DNA from: Mucilaginibacter arboris
GTDB lineage: Bacteria; Bacteroidota; Bacteroidia; Sphingobacteriales; Sphingobacteriaceae
Assembly: GCF_009754915.1 (NCBI RefSeq)
Contig: NZ_WPIK01000005.1
Location: 124,001 to 188,000 of the forward strand
DNA length: 64,000 nt
Direction: 5' to 3'
Shown here piece by piece: positions 8,379 to 16,676 of this stretch; positions within the stretch are counted from its first letter, which is position 1; every line of letters starts with the position of its first letter. The notes beneath the pieces were generated by a model. The model saw only the letters and a program-made list of their open reading frames with translations, was not told where the DNA came from and did no database searches. The translations under genes were made by a program, and so were the position numbers.

Positions 8379-8660
8379 ATGATGGAAGTTATAAAAGAAT
8401 CCGTAAAACAAACAGACCTCAACGCACTCGAAGAGATTGCTGATATTTTTTTTCCCGCCACACCTTATACGCCTGCACAGGAAGAGCTATGGAACTGGTT
8501 TATGTTTGCCCTGTCTGCCAAAGGCATAACCATTAAAACTTTGCAGGCAAATGAATTCGCCCAATTTTCCGATCAATTAACCAAACTAACCAAGGCAATA
8601 TATGCCCAAACCCGATTGCAGCAAACAGCAGTAGAGAAAAAGGAAGCAGAACCTGATTGA
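8379..8660 (+). CDS. Small protein of unknown function
   Basis: A 93-residue protein with no family I recognise. It has no signal peptide or membrane segment; the centre is aromatic (ELWNWFMFALSAKG) and the C-terminal part helical and charged, ending EKKEAEPD. Two adjacent ATG codons (8379 and 8382) could start it. It lies 120 bases from the divergent XRE regulator gene, whose target it might be. Confidence 0.5.
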   Translation: MMEVIKESVKQTDLNALEEIADIFFPATPYTPAQEELWNWFMFALSAKGITIKTLQANEFAQFSDQLTKLTKAIYAQTRLQQTAVEKKEAEPD

Positions 8661-8687
8661 TCTTGCCCTGTATTCCTGGTTGTTTTT

Positions 8688-8775
8688 GTCATTCCCGACG
8701 TTAGGAGGGACCTTCTTCTAAGTAGTTTAACCCATTATTTTGAAAGAAGGTTTTTCCCTGCGCCGAAATGATAAC
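8688..8775. repeat. Imperfect palindromic intergenic repeat (GTCAT family), copy
   Basis: GTCATTCCCGACG and AGGAGGGACCTTCTTC in the left arm face GAAAGAAGGTTTTTCCC and GCCGAAATGATAAC in the right arm. It has the same inverted layout as the copies near 13393 and 28533. Confidence 0.6.
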
Positions 8776-8809
8776 GCCGACTTTGTTAGCCTGCTAAAAG
8801 ATAAACTTT

Positions 8810-8817
8810 TATCTTTG
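8810..8817 (+). promoter_or_regulatory. Promoter -7 element for miaE, five bases before the start
   Basis: TATCTTTG matches TAnnTTTG exactly. The GTG start of miaE follows after five bases, so the expected transcription start falls at or next to the start codon. Confidence 0.45.
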
Positions 8818-8822
8818 CCTTT

Positions 8823-9422
8823 GTGAGCGAGAAAACCATCCTGAAACTACAACTGCCCACCGATCCGCAATGGGTTACAAACGTTGTGCAAAGTAATATT
8901 GAAGAAATTTTAACAGATCATGCGTTTTGCGAGCAAAAAGCAGCAAGCAATGCCATTACTTTGATTGTCCAAAACCCGAATTTATCAGAATTAGTTCAGG
9001 AAATGGTGATGCTGGCACAGGAAGAACTGGACCATTTTAAACGCGTACACGATTTGATTTTGCAACGGGGGTTTGTTTTAGGCAGAGAGCGAAAAGATAA
9101 TTACGTAAACGAACTGGCAAAATTTATTATTAAAGGCGGAGGCCGCGAAGCACAACTGATAGACCGTTTACTGTTTTCGGCAATGATTGAAGCGCGGAGC
9201 TGTGAACGGTTTAAAGTAATGTCGGAACATATAAACGATGCCGAACTTTCTGCTTTTTACCACGAATTAATGGTAAGCGAAGCAACGCATTATTCCATGT
9301 TTATCCGCCTGGCTAAAAAATACGCAACAACTATTGATGTTGACAGTCGCTGGAAAACTTTCCTGGAATATGAAGCGCAGGTTGTACAGAACTACGGCAA
9401 AACCGAAACGATCCACGGTTAG
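8823..9422 (+). CDS. miaE: tRNA-(ms2io6A)-hydroxylase (MiaE-like)
   Basis: Non-haem di-iron enzyme that hydroxylates the isopentenyl side chain of ms2i6A at tRNA position 37. The 199-residue protein has the ferritin-like ligand pattern: Glu in SNAITLIVQNP-region helices, EELDHFKRVHD, then EARSCERF and SEATHYSMF with the ExxH pairs that bind iron. GTG at 8823 is the start, fixed by the promoter immediately upstream. No partner genes (miaA or miaB) are in the window. A repeat-rich spacer with a long palindrome follows. Confidence 0.85.
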   Translation: MSEKTILKLQLPTDPQWVTNVVQSNIEEILTDHAFCEQKAASNAITLIVQNPNLSELVQEMVMLAQEELDHFKRVHDLILQRGFVLGRERKDNYVNELAKFIIKGGGREAQLIDRLLFSAMIEARSCERFKVMSEHINDAELSAFYHELMVSEATHYSMFIRLAKKYATTIDVDSRWKTFLEYEAQVVQNYGKTETIHG

Positions 9423-9512
9423 AAGAGCCTTTTGTCATTCCGCAGGGAGGAACCTTCATCAAATAGTTTTACTTAATGAATTTTTACCTGGTAGAATTGG
9501 TGTTTGTATATA

Positions 9513-9563
9513 ATCACTAACAGACCTATAAGGTTTTGAAAACCTTATAGGTCTGTTAGTGAT
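9513..9563. repeat. Perfect 51-base palindrome (possible bidirectional terminator)
   Basis: Two 25-base arms, starting ATCACTAACAGACC and ending ATAAGGTTTT, are perfect complements with a single G between them. It sits about 90 bases after miaE. It is flanked on both sides by a related direct repeat that itself resembles the extended form of the 12-base motif. Confidence 0.9.
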
Positions 9564-9630
9564 TTACCGGGTAAAAATTGGTGTTTACATTTAATCAATA
9601 AAAAAACAATAGTTAACATTTTTTAGGTGA

Positions 9631-9642
9631 TAAAAGAAGCAT
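9631..9642 (+). repeat. TAAAAGAAGCAT dispersed motif, copy 6
   Basis: Exact word, extended form: ACATTTTTTA, then GGTGA, then the word. Confidence 0.88.
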
Positions 9643-9749
9643 CGGCCTCAAAAAAAGAAGGCCAGAAAAAAAAATTAAACAACTTCATAGTTAGTTTCTT
9701 TCGCTTTGAATAAAATCTCTCACTTCGTTCGGGATAACAACTACAACCA

Positions 9750-9761
9750 ATGCTTCTTTTA
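9750..9761 (-). repeat. TAAAAGAAGCAT dispersed motif, copy 7
   Basis: Exact word on the minus strand, preceded on that strand by an A-run and CAGGCA; the T-rich block of other copies is absent here. Confidence 0.85.
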
Positions 9762-9831
9762 TGCCTGTTTTTTTTGCCTCACCTAAATCCTCTCCAAAGG
9801 AGAGGACTTGCCTTTCTTACGACAATAGGCT

Positions 9832-9843
9832 ATGCTTCTTTTA
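9832..9843 (-). repeat. TAAAAGAAGCAT dispersed motif, copy 8
   Basis: Exact word lying one base beyond the stop codon of the FAD monooxygenase gene (ends at 9845). Confidence 0.85.
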
Positions 9844-9844
9844 C

Positions 9845-11452
9845 CTATGCTTTTTGGGGCTTAATGCAGCCGGCCACCTGTTCTAAATAATGGCCGATCA
9901 GATCAACATGAATCGTATCATTTAAATACCCAATATACATATCAGGCCGAACGATGATGGCTTTCCGCTGATCTGCCTTCATCTCAAAACAATCAAAAAC
10001 ATTTTTATTTTTTGCAGAAAAAGGCAGGTAAAAGAAGTTTAACTGCGGATAATTTTGGGTAATCCATCTGGCCAGGTTAAATAAATCATTTTCCTTCAAT
10101 TTTCCCAAAGCTATAAAAGTAAATCCGGGCTTGGCGCACCATTCGTGCAGATCGGTTTCCTGCTGCTTTTTCTCGTCAAAAATCTTAATAAAAGGCAAAC
10201 GGTCGCCGGCTTTAACATTTCCGGCCTTGCTTAGGTTTAGGTTGATTTTACTGCTGCGGTAATCAATGCCGATTTGCGAAATCGTTTTAAAGCCAAACTC
10301 GCGAAAGCTTTCCCGTTTCCAGAAATAGCTGATTAGCTTCGGAAAAATGTGATTTCTAAAAAAACGGTTTAATACATTTTGAGAATTGATCACATTAAAA
10401 AGCTTGTCGGTGGTAGCAAGAAGCTTTTTAGCAACCGGCATCCGTTCATCAATATAACTGTCTAAAATTACAGGTTTATAAATGTTATTGATCACGCCCG
10501 CCAGTTTCCATGCCAGGTTATAAGCGTCCTGCAAACCCGTATTCATTCCTTGTCCGCCTGCCGGCGAATGGATGTGCGCAGCATCGCCAATCAAAAAGCT
10601 TCTTTTATCCCTAAAATTTTCGGCCATGCGATGATGCAATTTATAAATAGAAAAAGCATGACAGGTTTTAATGGAAAGATCAGCAGGTAAAGCTTTAGAA
10701 AGATCTGGTTCGATATCTGCAAAGCTAACTTCTTCGCGGTCTGCAAATGCTTTTGGCAAAGTTGCAACCACACGAAAACGGTTAACACCTTTCATCGGAA
10801 AAAGGGCGATAAAAGAAGCATTGCCCATTTTTAAAGTAACCTGTTTATCTGCAAAAGATTGATCAAATTCTACATCTGCCAGATAAAATTTATTGGCGTA
10901 GGCATCGCCTTTAAAATCTATTTTTAGTTGTTTTCTAACATTGCTGTGCGCGCCATCCGCACCGATAATCCAATCGGCAGTTATCGTGCTTCTTTTACCA
11001 TCACTTTCTATAACTGCCTTTACACTTTTTTCTTCCTGCGAAAATCCTGTTAAAGTAATGTTCCAATAAACCGGACAACATTTTACGGTGAGAAAACCAA
11101 GCAGCAAGCGTTCGTTTTTACTTTGTTCGAGCATGTGAACGAACGGGAAAAGTGTTTTATTGACACCGAGGTTTTGGAGGGAAAGCCGTATGAGCTCTTT
11201 TTCATCATTTTGAATAGAAACACTTTCTGCCTGAATCCCTTCCTGCAAAGCCTGGCCTGCCAAACCCATTTGCCGGTAAATTTCCATCGATCGTGCCTGT
11301 ACAGCTAATGCACGCGATTGGTCTGTCGGCCCTTTTTTACTATCGATAATTAAGGGTTGTATGCCATGGCGAAGTAACTGTGCGGCCATCATCAGGCCCG
11401 AAGGCCCAGCGCCTACAATTAAAACAGGATAATGACTTTCGGCAGGAATCAT
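9845..11452 (-). CDS. FAD-dependent aromatic-ring monooxygenase (PheA/TfdB-like)
   Basis: A 535-residue class A flavoprotein monooxygenase, expected to hydroxylate an aromatic or polyketide substrate with NADPH and oxygen. The FAD fingerprint VLIVGAGPSGLMMA is at residues 10-23, the DG motif in IIGADGAHSNVRKQL near residue 165, and the second FAD motif LIGDAAHIHSPAGGQGMN followed by TGLQDAYNLAWKLA near 285-320. The C-terminal ~120 residues fit the thioredoxin-like domain of phenol-hydroxylase relatives. The substrate is not predictable. The gene carries one exact and two near copies of the 12-base motif, plus one abutting its stop. Confidence 0.85.
   Translation of the reverse strand: MIPAESHYPVLIVGAGPSGLMMAAQLLRHGIQPLIIDSKKGPTDQSRALAVQARSMEIYRQMGLAGQALQEGIQAESVSIQNDEKELIRLSLQNLGVNKTLFPFVHMLEQSKNERLLLGFLTVKCCPVYWNITLTGFSQEEKSVKAVIESDGKRSTITADWIIGADGAHSNVRKQLKIDFKGDAYANKFYLADVEFDQSFADKQVTLKMGNASFIALFPMKGVNRFRVVATLPKAFADREEVSFADIEPDLSKALPADLSIKTCHAFSIYKLHHRMAENFRDKRSFLIGDAAHIHSPAGGQGMNTGLQDAYNLAWKLAGVINNIYKPVILDSYIDERMPVAKKLLATTDKLFNVINSQNVLNRFFRNHIFPKLISYFWKRESFREFGFKTISQIGIDYRSSKINLNLSKAGNVKAGDRLPFIKIFDEKKQQETDLHEWCAKPGFTFIALGKLKENDLFNLARWITQNYPQLNFFYLPFSAKNKNVFDCFEMKADQRKAIIVRPDMYIGYLNDTIHVDLIGHYLEQVAGCIKPQKA
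10810..10821 (+). repeat. TAAAAGAAGCAT dispersed motif, copy 9 (inside the FAD monooxygenase gene)
   Basis: Exact word within coding sequence; on the gene strand it encodes Asn-Ala-Ser-Phe. Near copies in the same gene lie at 10598-10607 (10-base core) and 10986-10997 (one mismatch) in a different reading frame. Confidence 0.85.
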
Positions 11453-11555
11453 TTTTTAGAAACGGTACAGCAGCAGAATTGTTGGCTTTTTATCTGAATT
11501 GAATTGCTTTTTCAGTTTCAAATTAAAGCCTTTTACACTTTGCTTTATATTTTTA

Positions 11556-11567
11556 ATGCTTCTTTTA
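11556..11567 (-). repeat. TAAAAGAAGCAT dispersed motif, copy 10
   Basis: Exact word; on its strand preceded by TGTTTTTTTA, then TGA. Confidence 0.87.
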
Positions 11568-11790
11568 TCATAAAAAAACATTAACCCTGATTGTTTTTGT
11601 GGAGAAGCTGCTTGTGATTATTTTTTTCAGGATGATTTTAGTACCGGTATCACTATAAATCATCCCCCTAACCCCCTTCAAAGGAGAAGCCTGAAGCAGA
11701 CTTTTCTAAACAATAGAAAGGTAACAAACGATGGCTCCCTCTCCTTTGGAGAGGGTTGGGGTGAGGCTTTCAACACCAATTTTTATGCCC

Positions 11791-11802
11791 TAAAAGAAGC
11801 AT
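11791..11802 (+). repeat. TAAAAGAAGCAT dispersed motif, copy 11
   Basis: Exact word with the fullest extended form: ACACCAATTTTTA, then TGCCC, then the word. Confidence 0.9.
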
Positions 11803-11835
11803 TGTAGTTTTTTCAAACATGAACTCAACCAGCCT

Positions 11836-12549
11836 CTACGATCGGTTCAGCAGAAAAATTGTTGGTTTTTTATGCAGATCGGGCGCTTGTTTTCTCCACT
11901 CAGCTATATCTTTGGTGTAAATCGTTTCATCCGCAGCAGTTAAATTACAAGCGATACAGAGAAGTGTTTTTGGATGGGCGCTTTTTAACACCTCTTCCAT
12001 CAACTGATTATTACGAAAAGGTGTTTCGATAAAAATTTGTGTTTGCTGATAACGTTCTGATAAGCCTTCCAGTTCTTTAATTTTCCGGGAACGTTCTGCT
12101 TTATCGATCGGCAGATAACCGTGGAAAGCAAAACGCTGCCCGTCAAAACCGGAAGCCATCAAAGCCAGCAAAATAGAACTCGGCCCAACCAGCGGAACTA
12201 CTTTAATTCCTCTGCGATGTGCTTCGGCCACCAAATCCGCTCCCGGATCGGCAACGCCTGGGCAGCCGGCTTCGCTCATTAAACCAACATCTTTTCCGGC
12301 CTCCAATCCACCAAAAAAGTACGACAAACTGCCGCCGCGCTGGTGCTTGCCATAATCGTGCAGGGTTAAATCTCCCTGCGCCGTTCTTAATCCTGCTTCT
12401 TTTAAAAATTTTCGCGCAGTTTTTTCGTTCTCAACAATATATTCGTTGATAGAATTAATCTTTTCCTTTAAAAAAGGCGTAAAAGATTTTAAAGCCGCCT
12501 CATCAGCAAGCGGTACAGGAATTAAAAATAAGGTTCCTTTAGTCATCAT
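11836..12549 (-). CDS. RsmI-like SAM-dependent methyltransferase (tetrapyrrole methylase fold)
   Basis: A 237-residue SAM methyltransferase of the tetrapyrrole-methylase fold, related to RsmI, which 2'-O-methylates cytidine 1402 of 16S rRNA. Visible landmarks are the N-terminal GTLFLIPVPLAD, the SAM loop LMSEAGCPGVADPGADLV, then VPLVGPSSILLALMASGF and the segment ETPFRNNQLMEEVL. The protein is shorter than classical RsmI (about 280), so the exact target is uncertain. Two adjacent ATG codons lie at the start; a CATTTTTG -7-like element directly precedes them on the minus strand. It is divergent from the gene at 12600. Confidence 0.8.
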   Translation of the reverse strand: MMTKGTLFLIPVPLADEAALKSFTPFLKEKINSINEYIVENEKTARKFLKEAGLRTAQGDLTLHDYGKHQRGGSLSYFFGGLEAGKDVGLMSEAGCPGVADPGADLVAEAHRRGIKVVPLVGPSSILLALMASGFDGQRFAFHGYLPIDKAERSRKIKELEGLSERYQQTQIFIETPFRNNQLMEEVLKSAHPKTLLCIACNLTAADETIYTKDIAEWRKQAPDLHKKPTIFLLNRS

Positions 12550-12599
12550 TGCAAAAATGTAATTTTTTATTTAACTTTTGGTTTTGAAAGGAGCAATAA

Positions 12600-13316
12600 A
12601 TGAAGGCGTTAGGTATCAACTGGTTTATTGAAGGCTCGATTGATTTTGAGCACAAAAAATATGTTTTGCTGGCTTACCTGCAACATATTAACAAGCATTT
12701 CCGCAGTAGCCAGCTATACCCTGACCTGGGCGATCTTGTTTTTCATTACAATAACTTACTGCATTTTAAAAACAATAAAGTATTGATGCAGCAAAATTTT
12801 CCGCAGCGTTTAACCAAAGCTGATTTTGATGCCTTGAAATTGACGTACGAGAAAATGGTGAAAGATGATTATGTAATGCAGGAAATTGAGCAGATTATCA
12901 CTTTTTCTTTGGAGAAAATGAACCCGGCTTTGCAGCAGGGAAAAGAAATTTACGATTTTGTAGAAACGCGCCTGCTGATTGATGCTATCGGGCTTGTACC
13001 GCTGGTGCCAGATTATGGCTACTTATTTATCCGCAACGGAGATGAAAAAGGCCTGCACGTTTACGAATACCGGATTACTGTTTTTGAAGGGAAAGACGAT
13101 CAATACCGCGGCATCAACACGGCTTATATTGCCAATTATAGCTTAAGCTTTGTGCATACGCCGGAATCCATTAAAATTGATCTGATCAACAGCCGGAAGC
13201 AGTTGCCCAATCCGGCGGTTTACCAGGTTGCCTGCGATATTTCTTTTCCGCTGGAGCAAACTTTGCTGCCCGTTGCCAAAAGGAGTTTGGTAAAATATAT
13301 TAGTAAGGCAGCTTAG
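12600..13316 (+). CDS. Conserved protein of unknown function
   Basis: A 238-residue protein that I do not assign to a named family. It has no signal peptide or membrane segment. The N-terminal half is helical and charged; the C-terminal half looks beta-rich (LVPDYGYLFIRNGDEKGLHVYEYRITVFEG, then NTAYIANYSLSFVHTPESIKIDLI) and ends with a helix SLVKYISKAA. It is divergent from the RsmI-like gene with a 50-base spacer, so both could share a control region. The coding density and normal length argue it is a real gene. Confidence 0.65.
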   Translation: MKALGINWFIEGSIDFEHKKYVLLAYLQHINKHFRSSQLYPDLGDLVFHYNNLLHFKNNKVLMQQNFPQRLTKADFDALKLTYEKMVKDDYVMQEIEQIITFSLEKMNPALQQGKEIYDFVETRLLIDAIGLVPLVPDYGYLFIRNGDEKGLHVYEYRITVFEGKDDQYRGINTAYIANYSLSFVHTPESIKIDLINSRKQLPNPAVYQVACDISFPLEQTLLPVAKRSLVKYISKAA

Positions 13317-13366
13317 ATCGGTTGCGGGTTTTGGGTTGCGGGTTGCCTGTTATGGGTTTCTCTTTG

Positions 13367-13378
13367 ATGCTTCTTTTA
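13367..13378 (-). repeat. TAAAAGAAGCAT dispersed motif, copy 12
   Basis: Exact word in the spacer after the gene ending at 13316; extended form on its strand: CCCATTTTTA, then CCCGG, then the word. A palindromic repeat follows at once. Confidence 0.9.
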
Positions 13379-13392
13379 CCGGGTAAAAATGG

Positions 13393-13485
13393 GTGCGTTG
13401 TCTTTTCGACGATAGGAGAAATCTTCTTCAAAGTGGCTCCATCCTGCATTATTCGATGAAGATCCCTCCTATCGTCGGGATGACA
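13393..13485. repeat. Palindromic intergenic repeat (GTCAT family), near-perfect copy
   Basis: Left arm GCGTTGTC, TTTCGACGATAGGAG, AAATCTTC pairs with right arm GATGAAGATCCCTCC, TATCGTCGGGATGACAACGC. It lies between convergent genes and could act as a bidirectional terminator. Confidence 0.7.
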
Positions 13486-13513
13486 ACGCGAACCGGCAAC
13501 AGGCAACCCGTAA

Positions 13514-14770
13514 CTAAACCAACCGTGCTAAAGCCGCTTCAATCCGTGGCAGTATTGCTTCAATTTCTGCAACTGTGCTTGCCCCAAGCGAAGCACGGAA
13601 CCAGTTCACATCGTCGTCTGCGCCAAAAGCAGAAAACGGAACCAAAGCCACCTGTGCTTCTTTTATCAGGTAAAAATTAATATCGGTTGAAGTTTGAAGA
13701 ACTTGCCCGGCAGGCGTGGTTTTTCCGGAATAATCAATTTGAAGGGTTAAGTAAATAGCGCCCATCGGTGTAATGGCATCTACCGCAAAACCTTTTTCTT
13801 TTAAGCTGATGAAGCCATGGTATAAAGTTTCCAGGCTTTTTTGAATATTTTGTTTGAAGGTAGTCAGATAAGATCCGACCGCTTCGTCCTCTTTCAGAAA
13901 TTTTGCCATGGCAACCTGCTCCGGTTTTGGCGACCAGGCACCCATGTGGCCAACAATGGCTTTCATGTAATTGATGATCGGTGCCGGGCCAAACCCCCAG
14001 CCAACCCTCACGCCGGTTGCAGCAAAACATTTAGAACTGCCATCCACAAAAACCACATAATCGCGCAATTGCGGACGTAAAGAAACCGGGTTAAAATGTT
14101 CATGATCGCCGAAAGTTAACTGCGAATAGATCTGATCGTACAAAATGTACAACGGTTTTTCGCTCTTGCTCCGGCTTTTGTTTTCTTCAATCACCAGGTC
14201 ACAGATCGCTTCCAGGTCTTCTTTGGAAAACATCGTTCCGGTTGGGTTTAACGGAGAACATAAAGAAAGCAGTGCAGCGCCTTTTACATGCGGCCGCAAG
14301 TCGTCTGCCGTTGGCATAAAATTATTTTCCGGTTGGGTTGGTACAATAACCGCTTCGGCCTTTAACAAATCGCAGTAATGGTTATTGTTCCAGGATGGCG
14401 ACGGAAAAACCACTTTTTCGCCTTCATTTACCAAAGCCAGATAGATGGCATAAATAAGCGGGCGGGAGCCACCGGAAATCAGGATTTCCTGGGCATTATA
14501 TTCCAATCCAAAACGCGATTTTAAAAATGCAGAAACACTTTCGCGCAAATCTAAAACGCCGTCTGCCGGCGGATAATTGGTTTGATGTGCTTCGTAAGCT
14601 TTGATGATCAATTGCTGTAATTTATCCGGGATCGGGAAAATGGCCGAATCAAAATCGCCGATGGTGAGGTTAGCAATCTGCTCGCCTTTCTTTTTCAGTT
14701 CGTTGATTTCGCCGGCAATTTTGATGATCTCAGAACCATGAAGGTTTTGAGCGAGGTTGGAAACTTGCAT
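13514..14770 (-). CDS. Class I/II pyridoxal-phosphate aminotransferase
   Basis: A 418-residue fold-type I aminotransferase. Landmarks are the N-terminal IANLTIGDFDSAIFPIP, the substrate and cofactor loops ISGGSRPLIYAIYLAL, SPLNPTGTMFSKEDLEAI and ILYDQIYSQLTFG, and the Schiff-base lysine in DGSSKCFAATGVRVGW. Substrate specificity (aspartate, aromatic or other) cannot be decided. ATG at 14770 is preferred over the TTG at 14794. A one-mismatch copy of the 12-base motif lies inside at 13654-13665. It stands next to the DUF262 genes but on ordinary grounds looks like core metabolism. Confidence 0.88.
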   Translation of the reverse strand: MQVSNLAQNLHGSEIIKIAGEINELKKKGEQIANLTIGDFDSAIFPIPDKLQQLIIKAYEAHQTNYPPADGVLDLRESVSAFLKSRFGLEYNAQEILISGGSRPLIYAIYLALVNEGEKVVFPSPSWNNNHYCDLLKAEAVIVPTQPENNFMPTADDLRPHVKGAALLSLCSPLNPTGTMFSKEDLEAICDLVIEENKSRSKSEKPLYILYDQIYSQLTFGDHEHFNPVSLRPQLRDYVVFVDGSSKCFAATGVRVGWGFGPAPIINYMKAIVGHMGAWSPKPEQVAMAKFLKEDEAVGSYLTTFKQNIQKSLETLYHGFISLKEKGFAVDAITPMGAIYLTLQIDYSGKTTPAGQVLQTSTDINFYLIKEAQVALVPFSAFGADDDVNWFRASLGASTVAEIEAILPRIEAALARLV

Positions 14771-14804
14771 TTTTTGTTGTTTTAGCGGCGGCAAAGATAA
14801 GTTT

Positions 14805-16673
14805 TTAGTTTTTTATACTATTTTCCAATAATAAAATCATTTCTTCTCCATGCTTTTTGATCTGGTCTGTATTCCAATCATTAACGCTGTAAGAAAACAT
14901 AATTTGTTGTTTTAAACTTTCCACTGATTGCTTTTTATTAAACTGTTCCTTCTTTGCATGAAAATTATAATCACTATATTTAGAATTACTGCTTTGACTT
15001 ATTAAACAAAGGTTTCCGAAATGATCAAGGATTTTTTTTTCGCTTTCAAATTCCTCATTAGTTTCACTTTCAATTATTTTTAAGCTATGGATATCTTTTT
15101 GAGGATGCAAGTGCTCTACAGAATTGTTTTGAGTAAATCTGAAACTGTTAAATCTACTATTGTCAAAAGGAATATTTGATTTAACGTTCGGGTTATTATA
15201 CTCCTTCCACAAAAGATAGTCTAAATAATTAAACAAATATCTGTGAGTACTCGTTCCGTTATTATATCCTAATTTTTTTGATTCTTTAAACCTCCTCTTA
15301 GCAATATTATTTAATTCTTCTAAAAACTCTTTATCAAAAATTTTGAATTCTTTTTTTTGAAAAAAAATCAGAATTTCTTTTAGCCAATTTTTATTATTAT
15401 TCCCAGGAAACGAAACTTGTAACATCGATTGAACCATTATAAATTCTTTGTTCTCGAATGCATCTTCAGTATTATCTTTACTAAAAGTATTTTTATAAGA
15501 AAGGATTCCATCAGAATTCTTCGGTTGTGATAGCTTCCATCCCCAATCATCATTTGCTTCTTCTCTTTTAATTATATATTTATCAAATAGCGTTCGATAC
15601 TTTAATAATGAATTTATAAATTCAATAGCAGGAGGTAATTTTCTTCCTGCTATTTTATTCGTATAGCCGAACTCGTCCAATAATTTTTTATCATCTAATG
15701 CTACTATAACACCTGAAATTTGAATGCTTAAAACTTGTAGCAAAAAATTGGGGAAATCGACAACTGATTTATATTTATCTTCCGTGACTGTCTCTTCTGT
15801 ATTCGGTTTTAAATTTTCGTTTTTTTGTAAAAGGTTGGATAACGTATTATCCTTGTTTGTTGCTAACGTACTTTCGTCTTTAATGCTTTCTATCAGCTTT
15901 AAATAATTTTCAGGTATTCCATCGTAGTTTCCACCAAATATTTCCTTTCTTTTATCCGGATTAAAGCAGCTTTGAATTGGTCTGTCCATTTGGGAGCAGG
16001 CATTCCAAATCAAAGCAAATTTCTCTCTAAGTTCTGCATCTATAGTTGATAAAAACCTCGCTTTCAATAGTTCATGCTTTTCAAGCTGTTCTCCTCTATT
16101 ATTCATTATTTCGAAATAATGGTTAATATCAGTATCTGGTGGAACTTCAATCCGTATTATCTTTACCTTATTATAGAAATAGTTAAAATAATTATCGAAC
16201 CCCTCTTTTTCTTTTATGGTAAAAAAGCTTTCAATAGTCCGAACAGCTTCCTTTATTTTTGGTAAGCCGAAATCTCTATCTGCATTTACTTGTTTTGCAT
16301 TTTCATAGTTAGTAAACAAGCTGCCTATAAAACTTTTTATTTCTTTCCTTGCATCAAAATGTAAGTTGGAATTTGGTATAGCTTCATTACTAAATTTTTC
16401 TCTATTACCATTAATAACACTATTGATTAAAGTAATAGTTGTGTGTCTTTGTTGTCCGTCTATAATTTCAAAATAACCATTGTCTTTCTTTTTATCCACT
16501 ACCAGTGTGCCTATATAATAATTACTATTAGCATTTGCTTTATACATATCCCAGACATCTTGCAGTAATTGATTAACTTCAATTACTCCCCATGCATAAT
16601 TTCTTTGGTAAAGCGGAATAATGTATTGATCCGAACCTAATAGTTTGGAAATAGTTAGTTCTGTAGGTTGCAT
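14805..16673 (-). CDS. DUF262-DUF1524 protein (GmrSD/SspE-like nuclease candidate)
   Basis: A 622-residue protein of the DUF262 superfamily, whose studied members (GmrSD, SspE, BrxU) are restriction-type defence enzymes. DUF262 motifs are intact: IPLYQRNYAW at 19-28, the GTLVV strand at 55-59 and DGQQR at 72-76, the ParB-like nucleotide-hydrolysing core. The C-terminal region carries the DUF1524 HNH-like motif: EHLHPQ at 520-525, then FGNLCLIS near 552 and an Asn-Ser-Lys-Tyr run after it, in the usual order. It starts three bases after the stop of the upstream DUF262 gene, so the pair is co-transcribed. Its composition is AT-rich and it lacks the 12-base motif, consistent with acquisition. 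Confidence 0.85.
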   Translation of the reverse strand: MQPTELTISKLLGSDQYIIPLYQRNYAWGVIEVNQLLQDVWDMYKANANSNYYIGTLVVDKKKDNGYFEIIDGQQRHTTITLINSVINGNREKFSNEAIPNSNLHFDARKEIKSFIGSLFTNYENAKQVNADRDFGLPKIKEAVRTIESFFTIKEKEGFDNYFNYFYNKVKIIRIEVPPDTDINHYFEIMNNRGEQLEKHELLKARFLSTIDAELREKFALIWNACSQMDRPIQSCFNPDKRKEIFGGNYDGIPENYLKLIESIKDESTLATNKDNTLSNLLQKNENLKPNTEETVTEDKYKSVVDFPNFLLQVLSIQISGVIVALDDKKLLDEFGYTNKIAGRKLPPAIEFINSLLKYRTLFDKYIIKREEANDDWGWKLSQPKNSDGILSYKNTFSKDNTEDAFENKEFIMVQSMLQVSFPGNNNKNWLKEILIFFQKKEFKIFDKEFLEELNNIAKRRFKESKKLGYNNGTSTHRYLFNYLDYLLWKEYNNPNVKSNIPFDNSRFNSFRFTQNNSVEHLHPQKDIHSLKIIESETNEEFESEKKILDHFGNLCLISQSSNSKYSDYNFHAKKEQFNKKQSVESLKQQIMFSYSVNDWNTDQIKKHGEEMILLLENSIKN

Positions 16674-16676
16674 ATT

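Larger units (their letters stand above)
9423..9844. other. Repeat-dense spacer between miaE and the FAD monooxygenase gene
   Basis: No gene is seen in these 422 bases. They hold a half copy of the GTCAT palindromic family (about 9430-9465), a direct repeat of about 34 bases (about 9482-9517 and 9563-9598) flanking a perfect palindrome (9513-9563), a short GGCCT..AGGCC hairpin after 9642, a CTCTCCAAAGGAGAG palindrome (about 9790-9806), and three exact TAAAAGAAGCAT words at 9631, 9750 and 9832. Confidence 0.75.
11453..11835. other. Repeat-bearing spacer without genes
   Basis: These 383 bases contain no convincing ORF. They hold a T-rich stretch, the 12-base motif in opposite orientations at 11556 (minus) and 11791 (plus), and between them an inverted repeat pair of a dispersed type: CCCCTAACCCCCTTCAAAGG at about 11667 faces CTCTCCTTTGGAGAGGG and TTGGGGTGAGG at about 11741-11768. 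A related palindrome occurs near 9790. Confidence 0.7.

Noticed and set aside
10671-10862. Short plus-strand ORF within the FAD monooxygenase gene
   Set aside because: Antisense shadow without a start context or family features.
9423-13485. CRISPR array in the repeat-rich spacers
   Set aside because: Repeats are palindromic or dispersed, not regularly spaced, and no cas gene is nearby.
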